From the NCBI RefSeq assembly GCF_002812725.1, contig NZ_NMUN01000010.1, forward strand, positions 248,001 to 312,000: 64,000 bases of DNA, written 5' to 3'. The position numbers were made by a program, and so were the translations under genes. Under the pieces are notes generated by a model. It had not been told where the DNA came from. It worked only from the letters and a program-made list of their open reading frames with translations, and searched no databases. The stretch is from Microbacterium sp. BR1. Lineage in GTDB: Bacteria > Actinomycetota > Actinomycetes > Actinomycetales > Microbacteriaceae. Positions 33,461 to 42,544 of the stretch are shown here, in pieces (positions within the stretch are counted from its first letter, which is position 1; each line of letters begins with the position of its first letter).

Positions 33461-34633
33461 TCAGGACCGAGTCCGCGAGGCGGGGTCGAAGCCCATCGCG
33501 TATGCCCGCGTCAGCATGTTGCCGGTGATCCCGCGGAGCGCCAGGCCGACAGCCGCCCGGCGTGCTCGGGTCGTTGCGCGGCCCCCCGCCCGGCCCAGCG
33601 CGGTGTTCGCCGCGGCGATGCGACCCGACAGAACAGCCGCCGCCAGCCGACGACGTTCCCACCCTGCGAGTTCCCGTTCGGGCGCGACGCCGTCCCTCAC
33701 CCACAGCGCGAGCAGGGGAGCGAGGGTGGCCGCGTCGATCAGGCCGAGATTCATGCCCTGACCCCCGATGGGGCTGACCTCGTGCGCGGCGTCGCCGATC
33801 GCGAAGACCGCGCCGCCGCGCATCGCGGGAACGAGCGAACGGCGAACCCCGAATGCCGTCGCCGCCCGGATGCCATCGGCCCCGGATGCGGTCCCCATCC
33901 GTCGTTCCACGATGGCGCGCAGACGGTCTGTCGCGGCGTCCCCCTCCTCGACACCGCCTTCCTCGACCCAGGCGACATACCGGCGCATCCCGTCCGGCAG
34001 AGGGAACGACTCGAGTACGCCGTCGGGCTCGAGTCGCACGACGGCGGAGTCGCCGTCGCGACTCGTGTCGGGAGCATCCGTCATCAGGTACCGATCGGGG
34101 TAGGTCTTCGTGCGCACGGCCGCGGTGAGCGGGCTGATCGTGCGTCCCCGCGATCCCGTGGCGACGACGACGATCCGTGATCGTTCGACCGTCGCTCGCC
34201 CGGCGCGGTCGACGATCTCCACCTCGACGGCAGGCCCCCGTTGAGAGACGCGTTGCGCTGTCAGCCCGCGGCGGACGGCGGGTGCGTCCCAGGCGTCCGC
34301 GGTCGCGGCGAGCGCGGCCTCGGTTGCGTGCTGGGGGAGCGTGGCGACATACGGATGCCTCGAGTGCAGCCGATCGAAGTGGACCGTGCCGAGGCGTCGT
34401 CCCTGCGCCAACGCAACGCCGGTGCGAACCCGTCGAGCGGCGGCGAGCAGTCGATCCGTTGCGCCCGACTGCTCGAGCGCCGTCAATGCCGCGGAGTGCA
34501 CGCCGACGGCCCGGGTCCCCGCAGATCGGTCCGCGCGTCCCTCGATGACGGTCGCCTCGACGCCGAGGCGCGCGAGTTCGGCGGTGAGCATCACGCCGAC
34601 CGGCCCGGCACCGACGATGAGCACGTCGTTCAT
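33461..34633 (-). CDS. FAD-dependent monooxygenase (aromatic hydroxylase type)
   Basis: 390 residues. The ADP-binding motif VLIVGAGPVGVMLTAELARL starts the protein, and the FAD/ribityl motif GDAAHEVSPIGGQGMNLGLI comes near residue 280, as in class A flavin hydroxylases (PHBH fold). It would hydroxylate a phenolic ring with NAD(P)H and oxygen. Its ATG overlaps the stop of the methyltransferase gene by 4 bp, so it is third in a coupled operon PKS-methyltransferase-monooxygenase. In Streptomyces griseus an analogous enzyme (SrsC) hydroxylates alkylresorcinols; a similar role here is inference. Confidence 0.88.
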   Translation of the reverse strand: MNDVLIVGAGPVGVMLTAELARLGVEATVIEGRADRSAGTRAVGVHSAALTALEQSGATDRLLAAARRVRTGVALAQGRRLGTVHFDRLHSRHPYVATLPQHATEAALAATADAWDAPAVRRGLTAQRVSQRGPAVEVEIVDRAGRATVERSRIVVVATGSRGRTISPLTAAVRTKTYPDRYLMTDAPDTSRDGDSAVVRLEPDGVLESFPLPDGMRRYVAWVEEGGVEEGDAATDRLRAIVERRMGTASGADGIRAATAFGVRRSLVPAMRGGAVFAIGDAAHEVSPIGGQGMNLGLIDAATLAPLLALWVRDGVAPERELAGWERRRLAAAVLSGRIAAANTALGRAGGRATTRARRAAVGLALRGITGNMLTRAYAMGFDPASRTRS

Positions 34634-35364
34634 GCCGCGAGGTTTCGGACGGCGAGGATGCGGAAGGGCGCCGGGCGCTCGACGAGCCACCCCTCCGGTA
34701 CCAGCCCGGCGAGCTCGGTCGGCGTCCAGCTGCGGCGGATCGAGCGGAGGCCGTCGGTTCGCAGAAGGGTGCCCGGTGCCAGCGGGGTGATGCCGACGGC
34801 GTAGGCGGCGTAGGCCAGGCGCGAGCGGGCGATATCGGAGTGCAGGGCGAGGCGGGTGGCGAGGCGCGCCGAGTCCTCGAGCACCGTACACAGTTCGGCG
34901 GGCGTGAGGTGGTGCATGACGTGGCTCGACAGGGTCACGTCGAAGCGTTCGCCCGAATCTGCCAGCCGAGTGCTGTCGGTCAGCCGGTACTCGATGCGAG
35001 GCACGGGTCGCGCGGCGCGCGCGACGGCGAGGCTCCGCTCGTCCGGATCGATTCCGACACCGGTCACGTCGAAGCCGTCCGCCCTCGCGCGTGCGACGAG
35101 TCCACGCAGCACATCGCCCCCACCGCATCCGATGTCCAGCAGACGCACGGGACCCGGTGCCGTGGCCAGCGCTGGTCTGACGCGCGTCCGGTACACGGTG
35201 CCCCAGGCGGCGATCAGTCGGTTGACGAGGGTGAAGCGCTCGAGGGTCGCGCGCAGCCGATCGGGGTCGCAGTCGGGGTCGTCCATGAGCTCGCGCAGGT
35301 TCTCGGCGCGTTCGTTCAGGGTCGGACGCCCCCGGCCGGTGGTCACCCGGGCCATCCGGGTCAT
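34630..35364 (-). CDS. Class I SAM-dependent methyltransferase
   Basis: 244 residues. Motif I is VRLLDIGCGGGDVLRGLVAR, followed by VTGVGIDPDERSLAVAR and the post-motif FDVTLSSHVMHHLTPAELCT, so the SAM fold is complete. It sits between the PKS and monooxygenase genes with 4-bp overlaps on both sides, so it probably O-methylates the polyketide. The homologous role in Streptomyces griseus is SrsB, though I have not shown these are the same enzyme subfamily. No membrane helix. Confidence 0.87.
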   Translation of the reverse strand: MTRMARVTTGRGRPTLNERAENLRELMDDPDCDPDRLRATLERFTLVNRLIAAWGTVYRTRVRPALATAPGPVRLLDIGCGGGDVLRGLVARARADGFDVTGVGIDPDERSLAVARAARPVPRIEYRLTDSTRLADSGERFDVTLSSHVMHHLTPAELCTVLEDSARLATRLALHSDIARSRLAYAAYAVGITPLAPGTLLRTDGLRSIRRSWTPTELAGLVPEGWLVERPAPFRILAVRNLAA

Positions 35365-36514
35365 CCCGCGGTGATCGGCTCGGGGCGGAGTCCGGCGATC
35401 TCGTCGGCGTTCACGACCGTCGGCACACGGGCCGTGAGGAGCGCCGACTCGACGGTCAGTCCCGGGCCGAACGCGACCCCGATCGCCCGCGAACCGTCCA
35501 CCAGGTCCGGTTCCTCGAGCATCCGCGCGAGGATGAAGAGCACGGTCGCCGACGACATGTTGCCGTATCGCCGCAGAACGTCGCGCGAGAGCTCGAGGGC
35601 GTCGCCCGGCAGATCCAGTGCGGTCTCGAAGCGATCCAGGATGCTCCGGCCTCCGGGATGCACGAGCCACCGGTCGACCCGCCCGTCGCGCGCGAGGACG
35701 GGCGCGAGCGCATCGCGCACCTCGCGCCCCACGATGCGGGGGACCTCGGCCGTCAGGGTCATCTCGAACCCGTGGTCGCCGATGATCCAGCGCATGTCGT
35801 CCTCGCCCTCGCTCGTCAGCGCGGTCGCGAATCCCTCGAGCGCGAGGCTCGGCGCATCGGTCGATGCCCGGGCCGTCACGACGGCCGCGGCGGCGCCATC
35901 CGCGAAGACCGCTGAGGCGACGATCTGCTCGGGATCCGACGACGCGCGCAGGTGGATGCTGCAGATCTCGCCGCACACGACCAGGACGACGGCGTGCGGG
36001 TCGGCGGCGCAGATGCGCGCGGCCTGCCGGAGGGCCGGGAACGCGGCCGCGCAGCCCACGAAGCCCAGGTGGTCGCGCTCGACCGTGGTGACTAGCCCGA
36101 GATCGCGGACCAGGCGATAGTCGGGTCCCGGCGCGAAGAACCCCGTGCACGAGGCCGTCACGACGTGTGTGATGGCGGATGCCTCGACATCCGCTCGCGC
36201 CAGCGCTTCACGCGCAGCCCGGGCGAAGAGCGGCGGCGCTTCACGGCGGTACACGTCGTTGCGCGTACCCGTCAGGGGTGAGCGCACTTCGCGGCTCTCG
36301 CCGTCGATGAAGTCGGACGATCCTGCCTGCTGGCTGCCGAGCTCGCTCAGCACCGTGTGCCGGTGTCGATCGCGGATTGGTCGAACGCCGCGCCGATCAA
36401 GCGCGCGGTCAATCTGTCGACACCGGGCTGCGCCAGGAACAGGTCGCGCACCACGGACTGGGGCAGGACGGTGGTCGGCACAGCGGTGCCGATGCCGAGG
36501 ATGTGGGCGGGCAT
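35361..36514 (-). pseudogene. Type III polyketide synthase (chalcone/stilbene synthase family), frameshifted after codon 51
   Basis: The protein starts MPAHILGIGTAVPTTVLPQS from ATG 36514 and runs as a normal type III PKS to IDT; it then meets a stop at 36347-36349. The rest (RHTVLSELG, the Cys region GFVGCAAAFPALR, His in WLVHPGGRS, Asn in YGNMSSATV) continues in the next frame to 35361. One missing base in the C-run (plus-strand 36362-36363 has GG where GGG would restore the frame) explains it. Cys, His and Asn of the catalytic triad are all intact, so this could be a sequencing error, a recent mutation or phase variation. It heads an operon with methyltransferase and monooxygenase. Length when joined, about 385 residues, fits the family. 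Confidence 0.85.
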
Positions 36515-36652
36515 GTCTCAGAGTAACCAGCGCGGGCGCGCCCGGGGCCGGGGGTTGACAGCCGAGTCGGGTGGGTTCGATCCGGTGCGACCGGGTCTGG
36601 ACATCCGCGCCACTCGGGAGCACCCTGGTGCGCACGGACACGAGGAGGACGC

Positions 36653-37033
36653 ATGTTCACGAACGAGCACGCATTCGGCGGATTCTCGGTGGATGACATC
36701 GACGCCGCGCGGCACTTCTACGCCGACATCCTGGGCATGACGGTCGAGGACGACCCCATGGGATTCCTGCGGCTGCGGCTCGGGTCGGGAGCCGACATCC
36801 TGATCTACGGGAAGCAGGGGCATGAGCCCGCGAGCTTCACGATCCTGAACTTCCCCGTCGACGATGTCGAGGCGGCGGTCGACGACCTCAACGCGCGAGG
36901 GGTCGCGACGAAGATCTACACCGACCCCGATTACGGCACCGACGAAAAGGGCATCTCGCGAGGAATGGGGCCCGATATCGCGTGGTTCCGCGACCCCGCC
37001 GGCAATGTCCTCTCGGTGCTCGAGGGCGACTGA
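36653..37033 (+). CDS. VOC-superfamily (glyoxalase-like) protein
   Basis: 126 residues with a single vicinal-oxygen-chelate domain. The paired beta-alpha-beta units read FGGFSVDDIDAARHFYADIL and then FPVDDVEAAVDDLNARGVAT, ending GPDIAWFRDPAGNVLSVLEG. His/Glu metal ligands in such proteins are hard to assign here; E near the C-terminal end (VLEGD) and H in FTNEHAFGG are candidates. GAGGAGG lies just before the ATG. It ends 3 bp from the convergent zwf stop. Function unknown; relatives often detoxify or bind small molecules. Confidence 0.85.
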   Translation: MFTNEHAFGGFSVDDIDAARHFYADILGMTVEDDPMGFLRLRLGSGADILIYGKQGHEPASFTILNFPVDDVEAAVDDLNARGVATKIYTDPDYGTDEKGISRGMGPDIAWFRDPAGNVLSVLEGD

Positions 37034-37036
37034 CGG

Positions 37037-38404
37037 TCAGTCCAGGCTCGCCCAGCCCGCGGGGCCGCTCGACCCCGCGGCGTACTCGTCGAGGGGGACC
37101 GAGCCGCTCCGCCAGGCATCGATCGCGGGTTGCACGATGCGCCAGCACTGCTCGGCGGCATCTGCGCGCACCGAGAGCGTCGCGTCGCCGTCCAGGATGC
37201 CCGACAGCACCTCGCCGTACGCCCTCAGGGCGCCGTCGCCCAGGTCCGCCGTGAGCACGGTCTTCTCCATCCGGAACGGATCATCGGCCCCGTTGACATT
37301 GAGTTCGAGGGACATCCGGTCGGGCCCGAGCGTGAAGCGCAGCACGGAGCCCTCGGCGTCGCCGGTGAAGCCCTGGGGCAGATGCCGGACGGGGCGGAAC
37401 CGCAAGACGATCTCCGCATCGCGAGCGGCCAGGGCCTTGCCCGACCGGAGCGTGAACGGCACACCTTGCCAGCGCGCGTTGCGCACCTCGCAGGTCAGCT
37501 CGGCCAGCGTCTCGGTGTTGCGCGCGGGGTCGACCCCGACCTCGTCGACGTACGAGGGCACCGGCGTGCCATTGCTCGTCCCCGCCGTGTAGACGGCGCG
37601 TCGTGCCGCGTGCGCCGGATCGTCGTTCCAGAGCACCGTCGCCCGAAGTGCCGCGGACGTCGCGTCACGCAGGTCGACCTCGTCGAGGGTCGCGGGTGGC
37701 TCCATCGCCACGAACGCGAGCACCTGCAGCAGGTGACTCTGGATCATGTCCGTCAGCGCCCCCGCGTGGTCGTAGTACCCCGCCCGACCCTCGAGCGCGA
37801 GGGATTCGTCGTAGCGGATCACGACGGACTCGATGTTCTCGGCCGACCAGACGGGCTCGAGGACCCGGTTCGCGAACCGGACTCCGAGCAGGTTCAGAAC
37901 GGTCGACCGACCGAGGAAGTGATCGACGCGGAAGATCTGCTGCTCGGGTACGAGCCCGAGCGCGGTGGCGTTGAGGGCCCGTGCGCTCTCTTCGTCGACC
38001 CCGAACGGCTTCTCGAGCGCGAGGATCGTCCCCTCGGGCAGCTCGACGTCGGTCAGTGCCTCGCACGCCCGCGCGGCGACCGCCGGGGGGACGGCGAAGT
38101 AGAGCGCCAACCGTCCGGGAGTCGATGCGACGAGTGTGCGCAGGTCGTCGGCGTTCGTGATGTCCGCTCGGGTGTAACTCGTCGACGCGATGACATCGTT
38201 CGCGGCATCCGCGCCACCGGCCGCGAAGGATGCGCGCACGACGTCGCGCCAGTGGTCGTCGCTCCAGTCATCCATGCCCGCGCCGCGCAGGTGCACGCGC
38301 CGCCAGCTCTCGCGGGTGAGGAGCTCGCCGAGAGCCGGGAGCAGCAGGCGCGAGGTGAGGTCGCCCGAGGCGCCCAGGATCAGGAGCGTGGTCTCGACCG
38401 TCAT
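37037..38404 (-). CDS. zwf: Glucose-6-phosphate 1-dehydrogenase
   Basis: 455 residues, cytosolic; oxidises glucose-6-phosphate to 6-phosphogluconolactone with NADP. The Rossmann motif is TLLILGASGDLTSRLLLPAL, the substrate motif is RVDHFLGRST (active-site His), and EKPFG precedes it. It is shorter than the canonical ~500-residue Zwf and is not linked to tal, opcA or pgl, so it may be a second copy. The ATG has TAGTGT (complement of 38411-38416) 6 nt upstream. It is divergent from the GH15 gene (55 bp). Confidence 0.93.
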   Translation of the reverse strand: MTVETTLLILGASGDLTSRLLLPALGELLTRESWRRVHLRGAGMDDWSDDHWRDVVRASFAAGGADAANDVIASTSYTRADITNADDLRTLVASTPGRLALYFAVPPAVAARACEALTDVELPEGTILALEKPFGVDEESARALNATALGLVPEQQIFRVDHFLGRSTVLNLLGVRFANRVLEPVWSAENIESVVIRYDESLALEGRAGYYDHAGALTDMIQSHLLQVLAFVAMEPPATLDEVDLRDATSAALRATVLWNDDPAHAARRAVYTAGTSNGTPVPSYVDEVGVDPARNTETLAELTCEVRNARWQGVPFTLRSGKALAARDAEIVLRFRPVRHLPQGFTGDAEGSVLRFTLGPDRMSLELNVNGADDPFRMEKTVLTADLGDGALRAYGEVLSGILDGDATLSVRADAAEQCWRIVQPAIDAWRSGSVPLDEYAAGSSGPAGWASLD

Positions 38405-38459
38405 GCGCCCACACTATCCGCGCGGATGATCGGGAGATCTCCCAGTCCCCCCTGACACC

Positions 38460-40328
38460 ATGGGGACGGTGACCTCCCCCATCGCGGACTACGCCATGCT
38501 CAGCGACACGCGCACCGCGGCCCTCGTCTCTCGGGAGGGCAGTATCGACTGGCTCTGCCTGCCGCGTTACGACTCAGCATCGATCTTCGGCGCCCTGCTC
38601 GGTGATCAGCGGCACGGATGCTGGGGCCTCCGCCCCACGGATCCATCGGCCGTCCCCACGCGACGCTACGACGGCGACACGTTCGTGCTGGTGACGCGCT
38701 GGGAGAGCGCGACCGGTGTCGCGGAGGTCTGGGACTTCATGCCGCACGGAGATGGACTTTCCGAGCACGGCGTAGCGGTCGTCCGCCGCGTCGTCGGGGT
38801 GAGCGGGACCATGGAGTTCACGCAGCGCCTCACCCTGCGCTTCGACTACGCGCGGGCGGTGCCGTGGGTCCGTCAGGTCGGCGACGATGACGCCCCCGCA
38901 CTCCTCGCCGTCGCCGGCCCCGATGCGGTCATCCTTCGGGGCGCCCGCCTCGCGCCGACGGACCATGAGCACCGCGGCACACTGGCGGTCGGCGCGAGCG
39001 AGCGGGTCGACCTGACACTCTCGTGGTTCCCCTCCTACCTGGATGCACCCGCCGCAATCGACGTCGATCGGGCGCTCGCCGCGACGACCGCGTGGTGGCA
39101 GGACTGGGCAGCTCGCATCGATCACGCCGGTCCGCACCACGACGACGTCGTCCGCTCGCTGCTGGTGCTGCGCGCCCTGTCTCACCACGACACCGGCGGC
39201 ATCGTCGCAGCCGCCACCACGTCGCTGCCCGAGGATTTCGCGGGAACCCGCAACTGGGACTACCGCTACGTCTGGTTGCGGGATGCGGCGCTCACGCTCG
39301 AGGCGCTCATCGGGCATGGTTTTCTCGGAGTCGCCGACCGGTGGCGCGCGTGGCTCATCCGCGCCATCGCGGGGGATCCCGCGGAACTCCAGATCATGTA
39401 CGGGCTCGGCGGCGAGCGTGATCTGTTCGAGCGCGAGCTCGACAGCCTCCCGGGGTACGGCGGCGCGGCACCCGTGCGCATCGGCAACGGCGCGGCACAT
39501 CAGTTTCAGGCCGACGTCATCGGCGAGGTCATGGTCGCCCTCGACGAGGCGCGCAAGGCGGGTCTGCCCGAGTCCGAAGCATCGTGGCCGATGCAGCGCG
39601 CGTTGCTCGCATACGTCGAGGCGAATATGGACCGCGTCGACAACGGCATCTGGGAGATCCGCGCAGACCCGCACATGTTCACACACTCCCGCGTCATGAT
39701 CTGGGCGGCGCTCGACCGGGGCATCCGTGCCGTACGGGAAGGCGGACTGGACGGGCCGGCCGATCACTGGGAGCGCCTGCGCGACCGGATGCGGCGCGAG
39801 ATCGACGAGCGGGGCGTGGACCCCGACGGCGGGTTCTTCGTGCAGTTCTACGGCACGAGCGAGGTGGATGCCTCGCTGCTCCTTCTCCCGCAGGTCGGGT
39901 ACTGCGCGGCCGATGACCCGCGCATGTTGGCGACCGTCGCCCAGATGGAGCGCACGCTGATGCCCGACGGACTCCTGCTGCGATACCGCACCGAGACCGG
40001 GGTCGACGGGCTGGAGGGCGACGAGCATCCGTTCCTCGCCTGCTCGTTCTGGCTCGTCCAGCAATACGCCGCTTCGGGGCGAGGTGCTGATGCCGCTCGC
40101 CTGATGGACCGCTTGTGTGCCCTGGCCAACGATGTCGGTCTTCTGTCGGAGGAGTACGACGTCGGCGGTCGTCGTCAGGCAGGCAACACACCGCAGGCCC
40201 TGTCGCACCTGGCGCTGGTCGGTGCCGCCGACGCACTGGTCGGCCACTACGGTCGCGCGGTCGCGTCGGCGCTCAAGCACCCGTCGTCGACCACCGCGCC
40301 CGTCGAGGGCGATTCTCGGGTGTCCTGA
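38460..40328 (+). CDS. Glycoside hydrolase family 15 (trehalase/glucoamylase-like)
   Basis: 622 residues. An N-terminal beta domain (SPIADYAMLSDTRTAALVSR, then IDWLCLPRYDSASIFGALLG) matches the TREH_N domain of actinobacterial GH15 trehalases; the (alpha/alpha)6 catalytic domain has RNWDYRYVWLRDAALTLEAL and the Glu-bearing AAHQFQADVIGEVMVALDEA. No signal peptide, so intracellular, which fits trehalose breakdown. Starts at ATG 38460 without clear ribosome site. Divergent with zwf: trehalose-derived glucose could feed the pentose phosphate path. Substrate not provable here. Confidence 0.9.
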   Translation: MGTVTSPIADYAMLSDTRTAALVSREGSIDWLCLPRYDSASIFGALLGDQRHGCWGLRPTDPSAVPTRRYDGDTFVLVTRWESATGVAEVWDFMPHGDGLSEHGVAVVRRVVGVSGTMEFTQRLTLRFDYARAVPWVRQVGDDDAPALLAVAGPDAVILRGARLAPTDHEHRGTLAVGASERVDLTLSWFPSYLDAPAAIDVDRALAATTAWWQDWAARIDHAGPHHDDVVRSLLVLRALSHHDTGGIVAAATTSLPEDFAGTRNWDYRYVWLRDAALTLEALIGHGFLGVADRWRAWLIRAIAGDPAELQIMYGLGGERDLFERELDSLPGYGGAAPVRIGNGAAHQFQADVIGEVMVALDEARKAGLPESEASWPMQRALLAYVEANMDRVDNGIWEIRADPHMFTHSRVMIWAALDRGIRAVREGGLDGPADHWERLRDRMRREIDERGVDPDGGFFVQFYGTSEVDASLLLLPQVGYCAADDPRMLATVAQMERTLMPDGLLLRYRTETGVDGLEGDEHPFLACSFWLVQQYAASGRGADAARLMDRLCALANDVGLLSEEYDVGGRRQAGNTPQALSHLALVGAADALVGHYGRAVASALKHPSSTTAPVEGDSRVS

Positions 40329-40332
40329 CGGC

Positions 40333-40375
40333 GCCGATTCACACGCCGCCGAGTCACACGCCGCCGATTCACACG
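40333..40375 (+). repeat. 15-bp tandem repeat, nearly three copies
   Basis: GCCGATTCACACGCC at 40333-40347, a one-base variant at 40348-40362 and a nearly complete third copy, immediately after the GH15 stop. Their function is unclear. Confidence 0.75.
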
Positions 40376-40384
40376 ATGGCGCGC

Positions 40385-40430
40385 GTTCGCGGCATCCGCT
40401 CCACCCATCGATGGCGCGGATGCCGCGAAC
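40385..40430. terminator. 15-bp stem hairpin between convergent GH15 and ABC permease genes
   Basis: GTTCGCGGCATCCGC (40385-40399) pairs perfectly with GCGGATGCCGCGAAC (40416-40430). The 16-nt loop itself contains CCATCGATGG, another palindrome. Position between two convergent stops suggests a bidirectional terminator. Confidence 0.78.
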
Positions 40431-40450
40431 AGCAGCCGATATGCGACTCG

Positions 40451-41563
40451 TCAGCCGCGCAGCGCCTCGACGAGCTTGACGCGCCCGCCCATGCGCAACA
40501 GCGAGTTCTCGTAGATCTTCGCGCCGACGAAGATCGCGGCGACGCAGGTCGCGATCAGGATCACGAGGGACAGCAGAGGTTCCCACCACTGCGCGTCGCC
40601 GAGAAACAGGCGCAGGGGCATGCCGACCGGAGCGGAGAACGGCACGTACGACATGATGCCGACCACCAGCGGGTTGTCGTTGAAGAAGATCACCAGGAAG
40701 TACGGCGCCATGATCAGCATCGTCAGCGGGGTCGTGGTCGAACCGATGTCCTCCTGACGCGACACCATCGCGGCTGCGGCGGCGAACAGCGACGCGAGCA
40801 GGATGAAGCCGAAGAAGAAGAACACCGCGAACCACGCGATGGGTCCGCCCAGGCCCTGCAGCAGCGCCGTCTGCCCCGTCACCGTCAGGCCCACCACCGC
40901 GATCGCCGCGAGTCCGAGTATCTGCGCCATCGCGAGGACCGTGTTGCCGATGACCTTTCCGGCGAGCAGCGCGCGGGTCGGGACGGCCGAGATCAGGATC
41001 TCGACGACGCGGGTCTGCTTCTCCTCCACGACGCTCTGAGCGATGGTCCCGCCGAACAGCGATGCGGCCAGCAGGAACACCACGCCGAACCCGATGGCGA
41101 CGAGGTAGCGCAGAGCCCCGCCCGTCTCGTCCGGGTTGAGCAGCTCGACCGTGGGTGTCTGTGCCAGCATGAGCAGCAGGGTCGTCGGGGGGGACGAATC
41201 CGCGATGAGCGCGATGCCCACGGGTGACGACGCGTCACCGACGATCGCCGCGTCGACGGAACCGTCGCGGACGAGCGTTTCGGCGGCCGCGCGATCGGGC
41301 GTGTTGGTGATGTCGAGACCCTCGATGCCCTGCACCTGCGAGGACGCGTCCGGCGTCACCGCGACCGGGATGCCCGAGGCATCGCGCGCCGTGAATCCGC
41401 CCCAGATCACGCCGGCGAGCGCGACGGCGAACAGGATCGCCGTCGAGATCAGGAAGGCCTTCGAGCGGAGCTTCGATCCGATCTCGCGCTCGGCGACCAG
41501 CCAGACGCTCTGCGCGGTCGAGGGCGATTGACGAGAGGCGGACGACGTGATGGGCGTGCTCAC
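40451..41563 (-). CDS. ABC transporter permease (NatB-like, ABC-2)
   Basis: 370 residues. One N-terminal helix (FLISTAILFAVALAGVIWGG) is followed by a ~150-residue external domain and then about five helices; the ABC-2 signature SVVEEKQTRVVEILISAVPT RALL (split here for length) precedes the first of these. The architecture is that of NatB/YhaP sodium or drug exporters. GTG start overlaps the ATPase stop by 4 bp. With the upstream two-component system 0.1 kb away, it may be part of a stress-triggered efflux system; substrate unknown. Confidence 0.88.
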   Translation of the reverse strand: MSTPITSSASRQSPSTAQSVWLVAEREIGSKLRSKAFLISTAILFAVALAGVIWGGFTARDASGIPVAVTPDASSQVQGIEGLDITNTPDRAAAETLVRDGSVDAAIVGDASSPVGIALIADSSPPTTLLLMLAQTPTVELLNPDETGGALRYLVAIGFGVVFLLAASLFGGTIAQSVVEEKQTRVVEILISAVPTRALLAGKVIGNTVLAMAQILGLAAIAVVGLTVTGQTALLQGLGGPIAWFAVFFFFGFILLASLFAAAAAMVSRQEDIGSTTTPLTMLIMAPYFLVIFFNDNPLVVGIMSYVPFSAPVGMPLRLFLGDAQWWEPLLSLVILIATCVAAIFVGAKIYENSLLRMGGRVKLVEALRG

Positions 41564-42444
41564 TGGATGACCTCCTTGAAGATCTGGGCGAGGGTCGGAT
41601 GCTGTGGCGCGAAGCTCGTCACGTCGCCGCGCTCGACGGCCCGGCGCAGAACCGCCTGCGCGGTCTCTTCGGTGTCCGTGTCGAACAGGGCGTAGCCGCC
41701 GTCGAACTCGAGCACGGTCACGCCGGGCACGTCGCGCACCCAACCCGCGTCGACCGCCGAGACGAGCTCGAAACGCTGGGCCGAGTGCTGGGCGCGGAGC
41801 GCGTCGCGGCTGCCCGCGGCGCGGATCGTGCCGTTCGCGATGATGACGAGGTCGTCGCAGAGCCGCTCGACGACATCGAGCTGGTGGGATGAGAAGAGCA
41901 CGGCGGCGCCCTCGGCGGCCCGTGCCTGAAGAACGCCGGCGACGACGTCGACGGCGAGCGGGTCCAGGCCCGAGAACGGCTCGTCGAGGATCAGCACCTC
42001 GGGGTCGTGCACCAGCGCTGCGGCGATCTGTGCGCGCTGCTGGTTGCCCAGCGAGAGCGTCTCGACGTTGTCGCCGAGGCGCTCGCCGAGACCGAGCTGC
42101 TCGAGCAGGCCCTGGGCGCGCGTCGTGGCCTCGGCCTTCGAGTAGCCGTGCAGGCGCGCCAGATAGACGATGTGCTCGAGCACCTTCATCTTCGGGTAGA
42201 GCCCGCGCTCTTCGGGCATGTAGCCGAACCGGCGCCGGTCGGACGACGACACGGCCGCACCGTCGAGCTCGACCTGGCCGCCGTCCTTGCCGAGGACGCC
42301 CAGGATGATGCGCATCGTCGTCGTCTTGCCGGCGCCGTTGCCACCGACGAAGCCCGTCAGGCGCCCGGGCGAGACGTCGAACGAGACATCGTCGAGCACG
42401 CGACGCCCCCCGTAACTCTTCGTGATACCGGTCAATCGCAGCAT
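41560..42444 (-). CDS. ABC transporter ATP-binding protein (NatA-like)
   Basis: 294 residues. Walker A GGNGAGKTT, signature LSLGNQQRAQIAAAL (LSLGN instead of LSGGQ, common in this group), Walker B VLILDEPFSGLD. A C-terminal DUF4162-like domain follows. The ATG at 42444 is chosen because the GGAAAGGACG site lies just upstream; an earlier in-frame ATG at 42474 is before it. It is the first gene of a two-gene transporter operon. Confidence 0.92.
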   Translation of the reverse strand: MLRLTGITKSYGGRRVLDDVSFDVSPGRLTGFVGGNGAGKTTTMRIILGVLGKDGGQVELDGAAVSSSDRRRFGYMPEERGLYPKMKVLEHIVYLARLHGYSKAEATTRAQGLLEQLGLGERLGDNVETLSLGNQQRAQIAAALVHDPEVLILDEPFSGLDPLAVDVVAGVLQARAAEGAAVLFSSHQLDVVERLCDDLVIIANGTIRAAGSRDALRAQHSAQRFELVSAVDAGWVRDVPGVTVLEFDGGYALFDTDTEETAQAVLRRAVERGDVTSFAPQHPTLAQIFKEVIQ

Positions 42445-42501
42445 CCGTCGTCCTTTCCGTGGGTGTGACTCCACGTTACGGATGCACGCTCGATGGGGCC
42501 T

Positions 42502-42516
42502 CCCCCCGCCGGGGGG
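42502..42516. other. C6/G6 hairpin between the two-component system and the ABC operon
   Basis: CCCCCC (42502-42507) and GGGGGG (42511-42516) around a 3-nt loop. It lies in the 100-bp space between the response regulator stop and the ABC ATPase start on the minus strand. It could reduce readthrough; no U tract follows in that direction. Confidence 0.4.
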
Positions 42517-42544
42517 TCTTCATGCTCCGGCGCGCGGGGGAGGC

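Noticed and set aside
35361..36641. Type III PKS read as one frame from 36641
   Set aside because: The first ~90 residues are Arg/His/Pro-rich and unlike any PKS, while a normal PKS N-terminus starts at 36514 in the next frame.
40333..40375. Short tandem repeat considered as CRISPR
   Set aside because: 15-bp head-to-tail units without spacers and no cas genes nearby.
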